Shown here one piece after another: positions 32,430-42,519 of a stretch of 58,070 nucleotides of DNA. This DNA is from Haplomitrium mnioides (lineage: Eukaryota > Marchantiophyta > Haplomitriopsida > Calobryales): positions 1-58,070 of the forward strand of contig JBNGIS010011092.1 in the NCBI GenBank assembly GCA_049999725.1. Reading direction: 5' to 3'. Each line of letters opens with the position of its first letter. The stretch's first letter is position 1. The notes beneath the pieces are model-generated. The model saw only the letters and a list, made by a program, of their open reading frames with translations, was not told where the DNA came from and searched no databases. The position numbers and the translations under genes are program-made.

Positions 32430-32930
32430 CTTCATGTAACTTTTGTCAAAGTCGTCACTGGTTGCTTCATCAAGATGCAATATACTAACATTGACAACCT
32501 CCAATGTATTTAGTCGATGATTCGGTCTTTGTGAAAATGCATCAAGAATGGTATGGAACCTTCCTGTCTTGTACTCCAACTTGATATCAAAGAGTTGTAG
32601 TTGATCTTCCCTTCGATGAAGGTGACTTGTCATATTTTCCAAGTGAATTGATTGCAACAAGGGCTTGTAATTGATGCACATAAGTACATGCTTTCCTAAA
32701 AGATAGTGTCTCCAAGCCTTGGTAGCACAACCATCGCCAACTTCTCTCTATCTCTTGCAAAATAATTTCTCTCTACTATATTTAGTCGGTGTGACAGGAA
32801 GGCAATCAGATGAAGTCCATGCTCAAACTCTTGTAGTAGCACTAATCCAATAGAAAAATCAGAGGCTTTAAAATCAACTATGCAACATGCTTTTGGATCA
32901 TACAGTTGTAGAATTGGATGAGAAGACACC
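32430..32930 (-). pseudogene. G2 RNase H
   Basis: Frames 32696-32929 and 32247-32681 give CCIVDFKASDFSIGLVLLQE (first acidic residue), FLSHRLNIVERNYFARDREK, INYKPLLQSIHLENM (TDHKPL-type), then KTGRFHTILDAFSQRPNH (usually NVVADALSR). One frameshift at about 32690. Confidence 0.8.
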
Positions 32931-32999
32931 GCATTCTTGAGTCGTTGAAATACCTCTTACTCTTTGGTCGTCTACTAAAACTTTGCCTCCTTGCCTAGC

Positions 33000-33904
33000 A
33001 AATCCGTAAGCAATGCTGTAATATGAGTATAATAATGGATGAATCTTTGATAAAAACTTGCCAATCCATTGAAAGCTCAAACATCATTTGCATTATTTGG
33101 TGTTGAACACTCTATAATAGCCTTAGTTTTCTCTTCCTCCATAAATGATGCCATACGCAAACACTTTATGTCATAAGTAAGTCACCTCTTGCTTCCAAAA
33201 CTCACACTTAGACTTCTTGCAATAAAACTTCCAATTGCATAGTCGTTGAAATACTTCTTTGAGATGATCATAGTGCTCAACTTTACTTTTACTAAAGATA
33301 AGAATATTGTCAAAAAACACCAACATTGACTTATCCAATAAACCATCAAAAACTCGATGCATTTGGTCTATGAATATTGTCGTAACATTAGTAAAGCCAA
33401 ATGTAAGAACCTTCCACTTAAAATGCCCATACCTTGTACAAAAAGCTGTCTTTGGCACATCACTTGGCTTGATAGGAAATTGCCAATAGCCACTTCGAAG
33501 ATCCAACTTAGAAAAAAATCACACTGTAGCAAATCATCAATATGAGGTAGAGGATAGGCATTCTTTACTGTTTGATTGCTCAAGCCTCAATAATATGTAA
33601 AAAGACAAAATCCACCATCTTTTTTTGTTGCAAAGAATACTAGAGCTCTCCAAGGCAAAGTATTATGTTGAACGAAATCCTTCTCAAGAAGATCCGTCAA
33701 AGTTTTTCGAAGCTCCTCTAGTTCTTTAAGAGATATCCGATATATAGGTCGATTATAAGGAGTACTTTTTGGTATCAAATCAATGAGAAAAAGCATCCCT
33801 CGATCATCTGGTAACTCTTTTGACAAATCCTCTTGAAACACATCCAAAAACTCCTTCAAAATATCATCTAGCATTAAGATAGGCACGTTTTTTCCTCCTT
33901 CCAT
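33000..33904 (-). pseudogene. G2 reverse transcriptase
   Basis: Frames at 33587-33904 and 33171-33506 read LKEFLDVFQEDLSKELPDDR, FFATKKDGGFCLFTYY, VKNAYPLPHIDDLL, MDLRSGYWQFPIK, YGHFKWKVLTFGFTN, then VFFDNILIFSKSK. The catalytic box is F-F-D-N. Two frame changes. It is the nearest relative of the G1 enzyme. Confidence 0.85.
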
Positions 33905-34120
33905 ACTCTAGTCTATGATGGGCTTGAGCCAAACAACAAGGACATGCAACTCTTGCTCCACTGAATTAACATGCTTAACTAATTTAGGCATCTTCACCAA
34001 CCGTATTAAACACCTCAAAAAAAGTTTCTTACCTTGTGAGGCAACTTGAATGTGTGGTTTTGGCTAATCAAATTTAGTGGATATTTCTTCAAGCCAAGGC
34101 AACTATAATATAATATAATA

Positions 34121-34351
34121 TTATACGGGTGCAATAACAAATTCCATGGACTCCGCATGCTCTTTTCCAATCCTTAGAAGGAATGGTTTTTGAGAGTGAA
34201 ACACGTCATGCTTTTGGCTATTGGCCATAGTTACAACACTCCCCTTGATAGGCCTAAATTTCACTTTGATTATCTTAACAAAACATAGTGACATAAAAAT
34301 TTCAGAACTCCCACTATCCACCAACATTCTACAAGAGTGCTCCTCAATCAT
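34121..34351 (-). pseudogene. G2 aspartic protease
   Basis: MIEEHSCRMLVDSGSSEIFM carries an intact D-S-G active site, followed by a hydrophobic strand pattern and IAPV. The frame stays open for 76 residues. Best kept protease of the gypsy elements here, but isolated by stops on both sides. Confidence 0.8.
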
Positions 34352-34744
34352 ACCATCAAGATGAAATAAAGTACCTCAAATTCTTGTCATGCCGCTTTGC
34401 CATATTCATTGCTTCTTCTAATTGAGTAGGCTCTCTCATTGTAGCTTTCATTCTTGTGCAAGGCTTCAATCCACAAATAAGGCGGTCTAGTGCTTCTTCT
34501 TCTCTTATATCAGGAATTTGCATAATTGTATTCTAAAAACGTGTAACATTGCTTCTTGTTGTACCAAGTTGCTTCAATTCGGCTAATTGATCTCTTGCTA
34601 CTTTTGAAGCATTTACAGCCCTAAATCTTAAAGTCACCGCTTCTTTGAATTCACACCAAGAAACAATAGAAGCAACAAATTTACATTGTGTTTGTTCTAT
34701 TTGATATCTCCATCAAGTCTTTGCAACTTCTTCTGATTGACTTG
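34352..34744 (-). pseudogene. G2 gag, cut by element A
   Basis: Reading leftward: KTWWRY-like residues, CEFKEAVTLRFRAVNASKVA, LAELKQLGTTRSNVTRF, then LDRLICGLKPCTRMKATMRE. Collinear with G1 gag. Ends at the element A boundary (34745). Confidence 0.7.
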
Positions 34745-37178
34745 TGTTAGCCAATGATTTGAAGCACTGAGACAGAATTCAATAAATCGGAAGCAATTCT
34801 GAACCAATGACCCTTAGCAAGTGTGAAGGTCTCTTAAGAATGACGGATTACTCTCAAATAGATAGTTAAGAGTAGGACGCATGATTTCTAGGAGGGAAAC
34901 AAGATCATGGCGGGAGGATGAGAAGAGGGCAATGATCGTCAACAAGAGGAGGGGTCCCATTTCAAAATCCAAAGCAGGACAACGAGAAGCCGTGAGCCTC
35001 ATGGAGAATGCGGGGAGAAGTGAATGACCAATCCAGGTGAAGTGATCCGAGAAGAAAGAATGAATCCACAAGCTGACATCCGAAGGCAATCAGGGGAGGC
35101 AGATCGTGGACATGTCCTGCAACGGCCAACAATCGGGAATCAAGGATTGGGGAAGAAATGAGGAACTAAGATTGTCACAAGAGCAAGGCCAAGGAAGAGG
35201 GACGCCTCGATCCCGTAAGCAGAAGCGCGCCTGCAAGAGCCTATCCAACTCATTCTTCGAATCCCCGAATCCACGGAAATGTGGCAGCTCCAGAGAGTCC
35301 ACGAGTCTATGGGAAGCCGCCTTCCTAAGTGGAGATCCCACTTAAGGTGGTTCTGATCCATCTTACGACATAGGAACCCCACTTAAGAGGGATCCGCGAA
35401 GAGTCCAAACAGGGATCTCCGAGGAAGCGCCGAAAGGGTGACATAGCGTGGGTCTGTTCGAAGGAAGACAGAAGATGTCGGAAGGGTGATTCATCAACGT
35501 TCCGACCAAGAAAGAACCAAGGAAGCCGAAAGGGCAACTTAGCGGAGATCTGCCAAGAGGAAAAGCAAAGAAAAGCCGAAAGGGAGATAAATCGTCGATG
35601 GGATCGATAAAGAGCAAAGGGAGTCCGCAGCAGCTCTTCGGATGATGTGGCGAGCGCTGGGAGTTTGCAGAGCGATTCGAAAACGTGGACGAAGGGGAGT
35701 GTAGTTCACGGGTCAACATTGGAAGAAGGGTCAGCGTGACAATCCGCCTACCCCTTTCTGAGGCGGCGTCGGGCGGCACCCTTCGGACGACATGGCGCTC
35801 TGAGAAGTGAGGAGAGGATTCTGAAGGTCAACTGCGGAAAGGAGTCAGCCGACGGTCAGCCTACCCCTTTGTGAGGTGGCATCGGACGGCGTCTTCGGAT
35901 GACGTGGCGACTCAGGGAACCTCGGGCAAGTCAGAGGACACGTGGCAGCAAGGGAAAGCTCATCGGACCTCAGACCGCGAGCGGGTCAACTTCGGAAGGG
36001 AAAGTCAAAGCGATAGTCAGCCTACCCCCTTGTGGGGCGGCATCGGACGGCGGTGCAGCGGATGATGTGGCACGCAGAGGATAATTGGGAATCTGCACGG
36101 GAATCTACTGAGATTCCGTGGACATGGTTTCGTGGGGTGCTTCGGAACCATTTTGCGAAGGACTCTTCAGACCTGGCTCCGCGGGAATCTGCAGAATCTC
36201 TATCCGCAAGATTCCTTGGACGCCCTGCTATCATTGTACTTGTCGTTTCTTGACCAACTAACAGGACACGCGGCACGCGCCTATCTTCCGTGGTAACGAG
36301 ATTAACGACCATTGAACACATACGTCGACATTTCCCGTTATGAGCCTAACTGGAATAACGAATTCAAACGAAGGGTGTAAGGGTTTGCGGAGAGACGCGG
36401 CGATCGCTCAAGGGGGGTATACATCGAAGGACGTCGATTCTGAAAGTGGGATGCACATGCAATCTCAGGGCGTGAGGCGACTGCATGCGAAGGGGAATCA
36501 CAACGAGGGGGGCTGGATTGAGAATTCACTGAAAAGACCACATGAAGCAAAGTTACTAGCTCAAAGGATCCGAGGGATTTAGAGGAGGACTGGAGGGAGA
36601 TCCAAGTGACCTCATCTTGCAGGCGGACCTGGGTGGAGGGTTACTGATACGAGGTCTCGATTGAATTCTGGTCAGCTAAGACTTCAAGAGAGGCCACCAT
36701 GGGAGGACTTGGGGTCATTTCTGCATTCTCTGTGTAGGAGCATCACAATCTGAGGACAAGGAAATCGCAACAAGGGGCGACTGGAGTTAGAATTCATTGA
36801 GAAGATCACGTGAAGCAGAGTTACACGCTCAGGGGATCCGGGGGATTCAGAGGAGGAATGGAGGGAGATCCAGGTGATCTCATCCTTGCAGGCGGACCTA
36901 GGTGGAGGGTTACTGATACGGGAGTCTAGAAGGGATTCGACCAGTTATGACTTCGGGAGAGGCTGCTGAGTGAGAAGCTTGGAGTTGTCTCTGCCATTCA
37001 TTGTGCGAGAGTATCACCCCAAAGTGTTCGGAGTACACTCTGTATTTAATCTCAAGTGGAGCTGAGAGAGGGGGGGTGGGTTGCGTTAGTACTTGCGTAC
37101 TGCGGAGTAAGACTCCTCAAGGCTCGGAGTAGAGTGGGTTACCTACAGTCGGGAGGACTGTGCTTTTCCAGAGGTGGA
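34745..37178 (+). repeat. 5' LTR of element A
   Basis: Starts TGTTAGCCAATG. Three imperfect tandem units at about 35710-36070, each with GGTCAACTTCGGAAAGGA, CAGCCTACCCCTTTGTG and GGATGACGTGGC. A hairpin CCTAAGTGG/CCACTTAAGG is at 35324-35347. A TATTTAA near 37048 is a possible TATA. The LTR runs into a 10-N gap before its end. Open frames on both strands come from GC-rich composition and are not genes. Confidence 0.85.
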
Positions 37179-37188
37179 NNNNNNNNNN
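37179..37188. other. Assembly gap (10 N) inside element A
   Basis: Left of the gap the sequence is LTR (GCAGAGGTGGA equivalent at 44895-44907); right of it is internal leader. The 3' LTR continues at least 609 bp beyond that point, so at least that much is missing here. Confidence 0.85.
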
Positions 37189-37659
37189 TAAAGCCTTAAA
37201 GCAATAACTGGTAAGGGGCCATCTCAGAAAAGAACTTGAATGCCCGCAAGTTGTCCTCCCCTACGTCCAAAGATGCGACTGTGAAGGTTAAGGTCGGAAA
37301 CAGGGGAGTGACATAATTTTTGGCGCTAGAAGGAGGGCCAAAGGTTTGAAAGCCTAAGGTCTGAAGGCCAAAGGTTTGGAGAAACCTGAGACCAACCCAA
37401 ACCAGAGATATTGCTTGGTGCACCTGATACTCGATTCAATTGTAAGAAAGCCACTCTTGAGAAACTGAGCAACTGGGGGTTGGGCATATTAAGGAAGAGT
37501 GGCGGAAAGGAGAGACGTATGGGTGGAAGTGGCCTGATGAATTGCCCAACCAGAAGGCCTGATGCTGATCCTGGACCAAGTATGAATCCTCCTCCCCCCT
37601 CAAATGTCAATCTGATCAAGCGAGAGTTGGAGGAAGAGTTGTCGGGCTGGGAGACTTCC
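37189..37659 (+). pseudogene. Element A leader and gag start
   Basis: The leader contains TTTTTGGCGCTAGAAGG, as seen after the primer-binding site of many plant gypsy elements. An open frame from 37411 reads MLGAPDTRF and PGPSMNPPPPSNVNLIKREL, and runs into the inserted unit at 37659, where it meets a stop. After conceptual removal of 37660-41215 with one CTTCC, the same frame continues into 41221 without a shift. Confidence 0.7.
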
Positions 37660-38215
37660 TGTTAGGTCCTGAGATAGGGGATTGAAGAAGCTTCTGGATG
37701 AGCTTGTAGTGGAGCACAGGGATGAGCAGAATCATCGATGAGCAACAAAAGTGGCGTCTCTTGGCTATAGGGAAGTGCATTCTGTCAGTTGTTTGGAGCG
37801 TGCCAAGGAAAGAAAGGTATGACGAGCAGCAAGTTCAGGTTGGAAAGGCAGATCATGCTTCCGAGGCAGCAAAGAGGAGTTTTCAAAATTTCAAGAATTT
37901 CAGAATTTTCATAATTTCAATTTTAATTAAGATTTCCGAATTTCTGTAAGGAGGCCAAGAGGGATAGTCAAACACGTTACCTGGAGCATGCATGGTTTAA
38001 ATAGGGTTTGTTCGGCGCCGCTGGAAGCCTCTCTGAAGAAAATGTACCATGTGATCGGGAGGAGGTGTGCAGCGGTGTGTGTTTGTAGGCCTTCTTTGCT
38101 GCAAGGAAGAAGGGTTGAAGTGGAGTAGTGGCGTTTGGCAAAAATGACGTTAAGGCTTTTGAGTAGAGGCTTACAAGGCAAATCGCTCCAAAATACGACC
38201 GTATCAGTGGGACCT

Positions 38216-39339
38216 CGAAGTTCAACAAGGTGGAGGATTGATCATAGAAGTGTTGGTCTCAAGAATTGAGTCTTGGAGGATTGATCGTAGTAGCATTGGT
38301 CTCACGAATTTGTTGGAAGGATTAATGGTCGCAAAGGGAGTGAATTTGTCAAAGGCGTTAGAGTGTTTAAGAATCGCAAAAATGAGAAGAACGACTGCAG
38401 CAGATTGATTCGCAGGAAGAGTAACAACAGGAATTTGCAAGGCAGGTATATGGCCGATGGAAGAAATGCTACAGCCTCCCGTTTTCAGAGTTGCTTTGTT
38501 CTGGGTTGTGAATCATCCAAGGAGAGTTGGAATCATGGTGCATAAGGTGAGAATGAGTTATTGCACCCATTAGGTAGACTGCAGCGAGTCAAGCGTCGAA
38601 TTTTGAAAAGAAAAACAAGGGATGTCTAGCTGTAGAAATGTTGAGTTGCAGAGATGTCGAGCTACACAGATGTCGCGACAGAGGCGCCGAGATGGAGGAG
38701 GAATTCCTAAAGCGATTGTAAGCTTGAGGGATGAGACTCGTGAAGGAGGATGCAGGGACTAGCTGGAACCGTTCGTCCACAAGAATTCTGCTGCATTGGA
38801 CAAGAAAGGTAGACGGCGGTGGAAGCAGTATCGCAAGGTGCTTTGGGAATGATTCTGTCGAGGACTTTATCGAAGGAGAAATCCGGAGGGACTGTGAAAC
38901 TGTCGAGACCACCATCAAAAGGCTGTCGTAGATCGTTGCCAATGCAGAGAAGAAAGAAATAGAGGAACGGTGACGAAGATTTCTCGAGAGGCCAGCTCTC
39001 GAGCTCTCGATGCACCAGCCTTTGGGTGAGGTAGTGCGCATAACAGGAAGGCAAGGGAAAGAGGTTTCGATGTGTGTTCTGGTAGAGAGCCTTGTCATTC
39101 GATGCTGATACTCAATCTCTTGACTCAGAATCGCCAGCTCCACGGACACCATCATCGCAGGTCGGGGAGCTAAACGTTTTGTCTCCACCACATGGGCCAT
39201 CTCCAGTGTCGCAGCAGGGGGATTGAAGAATGGTTAGGCCATCCTCATGGTCGGAATCAAAATTGGAGCGGAAGACTGGTATAGGGAGATCGATGTCATC
39301 TTTGGATCAGGCGGAATTGCAGGCATTATATAAGTCGAG
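38216..39339 (+). other. Unidentified insert between 5' block and SPT16 in copy 2
   Basis: Not shared with copy 1. + strand pieces such as VEDFIEGEIRRDCETVETTI and IVANAEKKEIEER look protein-like, and a 203-codon open frame runs on the - strand (38589-39200) with no recognisable domain. It could be another captured host fragment. I cannot assign it. Confidence 0.35.
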
Positions 39340-40290
39340 TGGCGTTGGAGTTTTTGTTATATTGGACATTCGTTAACAGCAACGGCCATCGCGCAGCAGA
39401 AGACCTTGAGGCAGGGAACTCACAAACAGATAAGGAGGCGTCGGAGCTGTTGCAACATTTTATAAAGAATACAGGCAGTGGCATCGACATCAAATTTAGG
39501 GAGCCAGGGCTAACGCTAAGCGCAAAGAACGAGTGAACCATAAAGGCTAGCATGGTTTTCAATGTGGTGTTTGGATTCCAAGGCTTGCTAGCGGAAAGTT
39601 CTGGTAATCCTAAAAAAAAAAAACTAAAAATTTCTCTCTGTTGTTCGCTAACACTGTCATTGTCCAAGAAAGACCCTGAAATTGCAATTGCCTAGTGTTC
39701 GAAACCCTTCACAGTAGTGCCTACTCTTTTAAGGATGAGGAGGATAAGGACCCTGAGGAGAGGAAGCTCTGAAATCGATTGAGGATTAATGGAGTGGACA
39801 ATCTGGTAGTTCGCATGGCCACTTTGCGATTAGACAATCAAGAAATGACTAAGGAAGAAGTTCCTCACCACCATCAAGCAGAATTTTCCAGATCAAAAGG
39901 ATGAAGAGACGGTAAGAAGGTTGGCTGCTGGTGGTTCAGGACCTAGTAATGGGCATAACTCTGTAGAGGCAGGATGTGGATGAAATTCTTTCTTTATGTG
40001 ATCCCATGATTCAAGTTGATCAGAAAAAGGAGGCTGTTCTTTTGCCAGTTTATGGACATCTGGTTCCCTTTCACATTGCCACAATCAAGAATGTTGTAAG
40101 CCAGCAAGACGGTGGTCACTGCTACATTCGAATCATATTTAACATCCCTGGGGCTAGGCTTGGAGTTACTGATCTTCCTTCTCAGAAGTTTTCACGTTCT
40201 ATATATGTCAAGGAGATTTCTTTCAGATCTAGTGATGTGAGGCATGCTACGCAGGTTGTACAGCTTATCAAGACTGAGCAGAAAACATAG
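39340..40290 (+). pseudogene. SPT16: Captured SPT16 (FACT histone chaperone subunit) fragment
   Basis: Collinear pieces in shifting frames: LLQHFIKNTGSGIDIKFREP, GLTLSAKNE, MVFNVVFGFQGL, NTVIVQERP, ATLRLDNQEMTKEE, DEETVRRLAAGGSG, then an open stretch 39976-40290 with MIQVDQKKEAVLLPVYGHLV, PFHIATIKNVVSQQDGGHCY, IRIIFNIPGA and FSRSIYVKEISFRSSDVRHA. From memory this runs from the end of the aminopeptidase-like domain into the dimerisation/middle domain of plant SPT16, about 315 codons without introns. Several stops and shifts; nonfunctional as a protein. SPT16 with SSRP1 moves nucleosomes during transcription. Confidence 0.9.
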
Positions 40291-40478
40291 AGTTGGTGCA
40301 GAGTTCTGGGAGATATGGGATACCAAGTTGTAGAGTTCTCAAAATAGAGGTGCCAGAATTTGCGATGGAGTTATCAAGGTGTATGCAAGCTTATGTTGGA
40401 TGAAATTCTTGAAGGTGTCAAAGCTGTAGACATGGAGAAGTTCAGAAGACAGAATCTCATGGATGAAGAATGTAGAGG

Positions 40479-41215
40479 ATGGTAAGGGATATTGTGGGTT
40501 GTACGTTTTCTGTTAGAAGTGCATATAGGTTTGTTTGCAGGTCTAGCCTGAGAATTGGAGACCTGAGAAAACCAAAAAGAGAGACAACAGTCAGGCCAGT
40601 ACTGCCCTTGTGAGTTGTTGCAGGCTGCAGGGAGATCAGCATTCCAGAATCATACCTGTAGCTGGTGGCAGAGAGTTTGTGTTGTTGAAGTGAAGTTGGA
40701 GAGAAAGGTGAGTGAAGTGCAAGGCATCATCATGGCTGAGTTTTCTCGTTACCTCCGGAGAGTGGCAGAAACTCAGCATGAAGGTCATTGATCGAAACTT
40801 GCTGTCGGGAACTGATGACACTAGCAGGGAGTTGTGGCAGCTTGTCACTGCCATACATGATGAGACTGGAAGGTCTGAAGCATTATGTTGACTCCACAAG
40901 GTGAAGACCGCACGTATGACACCTGGAGTAGTCAGTAGTTTGGATTTTGGAAGATATGGAGTTAGGAAGATATGGATGGTAGAGATCTTGAGAGTAGTTG
41001 GGTAAATTACGACACACAATTGTGGGGGTAAACCTTGGAGTATGACACAAAAAAATATAAAGACACATGTATTACCTTTCAGTTACTTGTCATGTTACTT
41101 GTATTCATCCACCTTCTCTCTCAGATGTGGTATGTTATGTTGTTTGTTACATGTATGTAAGTTTCAGTGAAGTGCAGAGCTCCTCCCCCTATGCTTTGCA
41201 CTTCTAACCCCAACA
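40479..41215 (+). repeat. Shared 3' module of gene-capturing unit, copy 2
   Basis: GTTTGCAGGTCTAGCC through ATATAAAGACACATG (TATA-like at about 41050) to CTCCTCCCCCTATGCTTTGC and the end. It is nearly identical to the reverse complement of 45516-46255, so these two form a ~0.74 kb inverted repeat 4.3 kb apart. Confidence 0.85.
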
Positions 41216-42024
41216 CTTCCACTTCAGAGGATTGTTTCCGGGTGGTCACCAGGGCCAAGACCAAGAACAGAAGCCAAAAGAAGTTGGAGCGGAGAGATCA
41301 AAAGAGAGTGGCTCAAGTAACCTCACCACGCAATGATCCGGATTATAGGAGGGATAATCGGAAATGGTTCTACCCGGAGGAGCAAGACCAGGTGAGGAGG
41401 CAATTGGAGGCTTTGGAGGCTCAAGAACAAGAGCAGGCAGTAAAGGAGACCCTCAAGGAAGTCTAGAAGCAGTAGGGAGGAAACTAGGAGGTACAGAAGA
41501 TAGTTGAAATTGCGGAAGAGGGGACAAGAGCCCACCCCTACAACATTCAAGCGGACGTCATAAATTGTCCTGTCACAGCCACAGTGGGCCAACTAATCAA
41601 GGATAGCCCACTGTATCGGAGACAGCTTCGTGAAATGCTAATGGGAGCTAGGAGGAGAAGAAGGCTACCCAAGGTGGGAATTCCAGCAGATCTGCAATTG
41701 GTATGTGAGGACAAAAGGGCTCCTGAAATTGACATACAGATAGCAGGTTGCACATTGTCATTAGTGCCCGTGGATGGAGTGGCAGGGGTCAACATCATGG
41801 TGGAGGAGATTGCTCACAAGCTGGGATTCACGAAATTCCAACACACAGCCCGAATCATGAGGCTGGCGAATGGGTCGCGCATGAAGCCATTGGGCTCCCT
41901 CATGCAAATTCCAACATTCATCGGAGGGAAAGAATTCAAGCTTAATTATTTGGTGATGCAACTTGCGAGACCATCCCCTTACCCGGTGCTGATTGGAAGA
42001 CCGTGGTTGTATGGGCTAAAGTAA
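41216..42024 (+). pseudogene. Element A gag remainder and retropepsin
   Basis: Gag part: TSTSEDCFRVVTRAKTKNRS, DNRKWFYPEEQDQVRRQLEA, then a stop at 41464. The next open frame (41584-42024) reads VGQLIKDSPLYRRQLREML and then a protease: CTLSLVPVDGVAGVNIMVEE (position of the D-x-G active site; many relatives have VDGGSGVN), and PYPVLIGRPWLYGLK (the conserved end). Nothing resembling reverse transcriptase follows. The gag is very short, so capsid parts are probably deleted. Confidence 0.75.
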
Positions 42025-42519
42025 TGCACAACTGGGGAAACTCTACACTGGTGTTCGGCCCCGAAAAAAAAAAACAATACATTATTGTCATGTTCTTCAC
42101 TTGGGGGAAACAGAGTCAGAAGCTGAGTACGACAGTAAGTGGTCCAAGGAGGAGGAAGAATCAGAGAACCACTACTGGGTGCAAATGGTGGCTGAAGCGA
42201 CAGAGGAGGATCTGTCAGAAGAGGGTGTGGGGTCTGCCAACCAAATTGAAATATATACATGTGATAGACGAGAGCACCAGGAGAAGATGGTTGAGAATCA
42301 AGAGGAGAATGGAGAGGGCCCAACTATGACTCCATCAAAGGTGCCCAGCCAGCGAAGGTAAAATTATATGTATGTGTGTGCGTTTCGTGAGGAGGGCGTT
42401 TTGTGGGGATGTGTTGCAGCAATTAAGAAGACCGACCAACTACCACTCATAGGAGGCAACTAGAGAGAAGGGAGACGAAGGTTGTTCGCGGGGACGCTTC
42501 AAAACTAAAGGGGGAGTTA
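42025..42519 (+). other. Element A 3' untranslated part with polypurine tract
   Basis: After the protease stop there is no long frame except overlapping acidic ones (42101-42361) that do not look conserved. AAAACTAAAGGGGGAG at about 42501-42516 is the polypurine tract for plus-strand priming. Confidence 0.65.

Larger units (their letters stand above)
30655..34744 (-). mobile_element. Ty3/gypsy chromovirus G2
   Basis: Same family as G1, opposite strand. The 3' LTR starts TGTAGTAGTGCAAG at 30979 (reading leftward) after a purine-rich AAGGCGAAGATTA. Chromodomain, integrase, RNase H, reverse transcriptase, protease and gag follow to the right. Gag is cut at 34744 by element A, with ACTTG (34740-34744) as the probable target duplication. 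The rest of gag and the 5' LTR are not in the window. Confidence 0.85.
37660..41215 (+). mobile_element. Gene-capturing LTR-type unit, copy 2 (SPT16)
   Basis: Starts TGTTAGGTCCTGAGATAG and ends TTCTAACCCCAACA, with a perfect duplication CTTCC (37655-37659 and 41216-41220). The ends form a short inverted repeat TGTTRGG/CCYAACA typical of LTRs. The 5' ~100 bp and the block at 38107-38215 match copy 1. The 3' module (40479-41215) matches copies 1 and 3. An SPT16 fragment lies between, in sense. The precise boundaries are confirmed by restoration of the interrupted gag frame. Confidence 0.9.

Noticed and set aside
34814-36582. Many 60-138 residue frames on both strands in LTR A
   Set aside because: Not conserved in frame between the two LTR copies, and GC-rich composition makes chance frames likely.
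38589-39200. 203-residue - strand protein
   Set aside because: No domain or bias recognised; it is antisense to the SPT16-bearing unit and may be an opposite-strand artefact of biased composition. Kept only as part of an unidentified insert.
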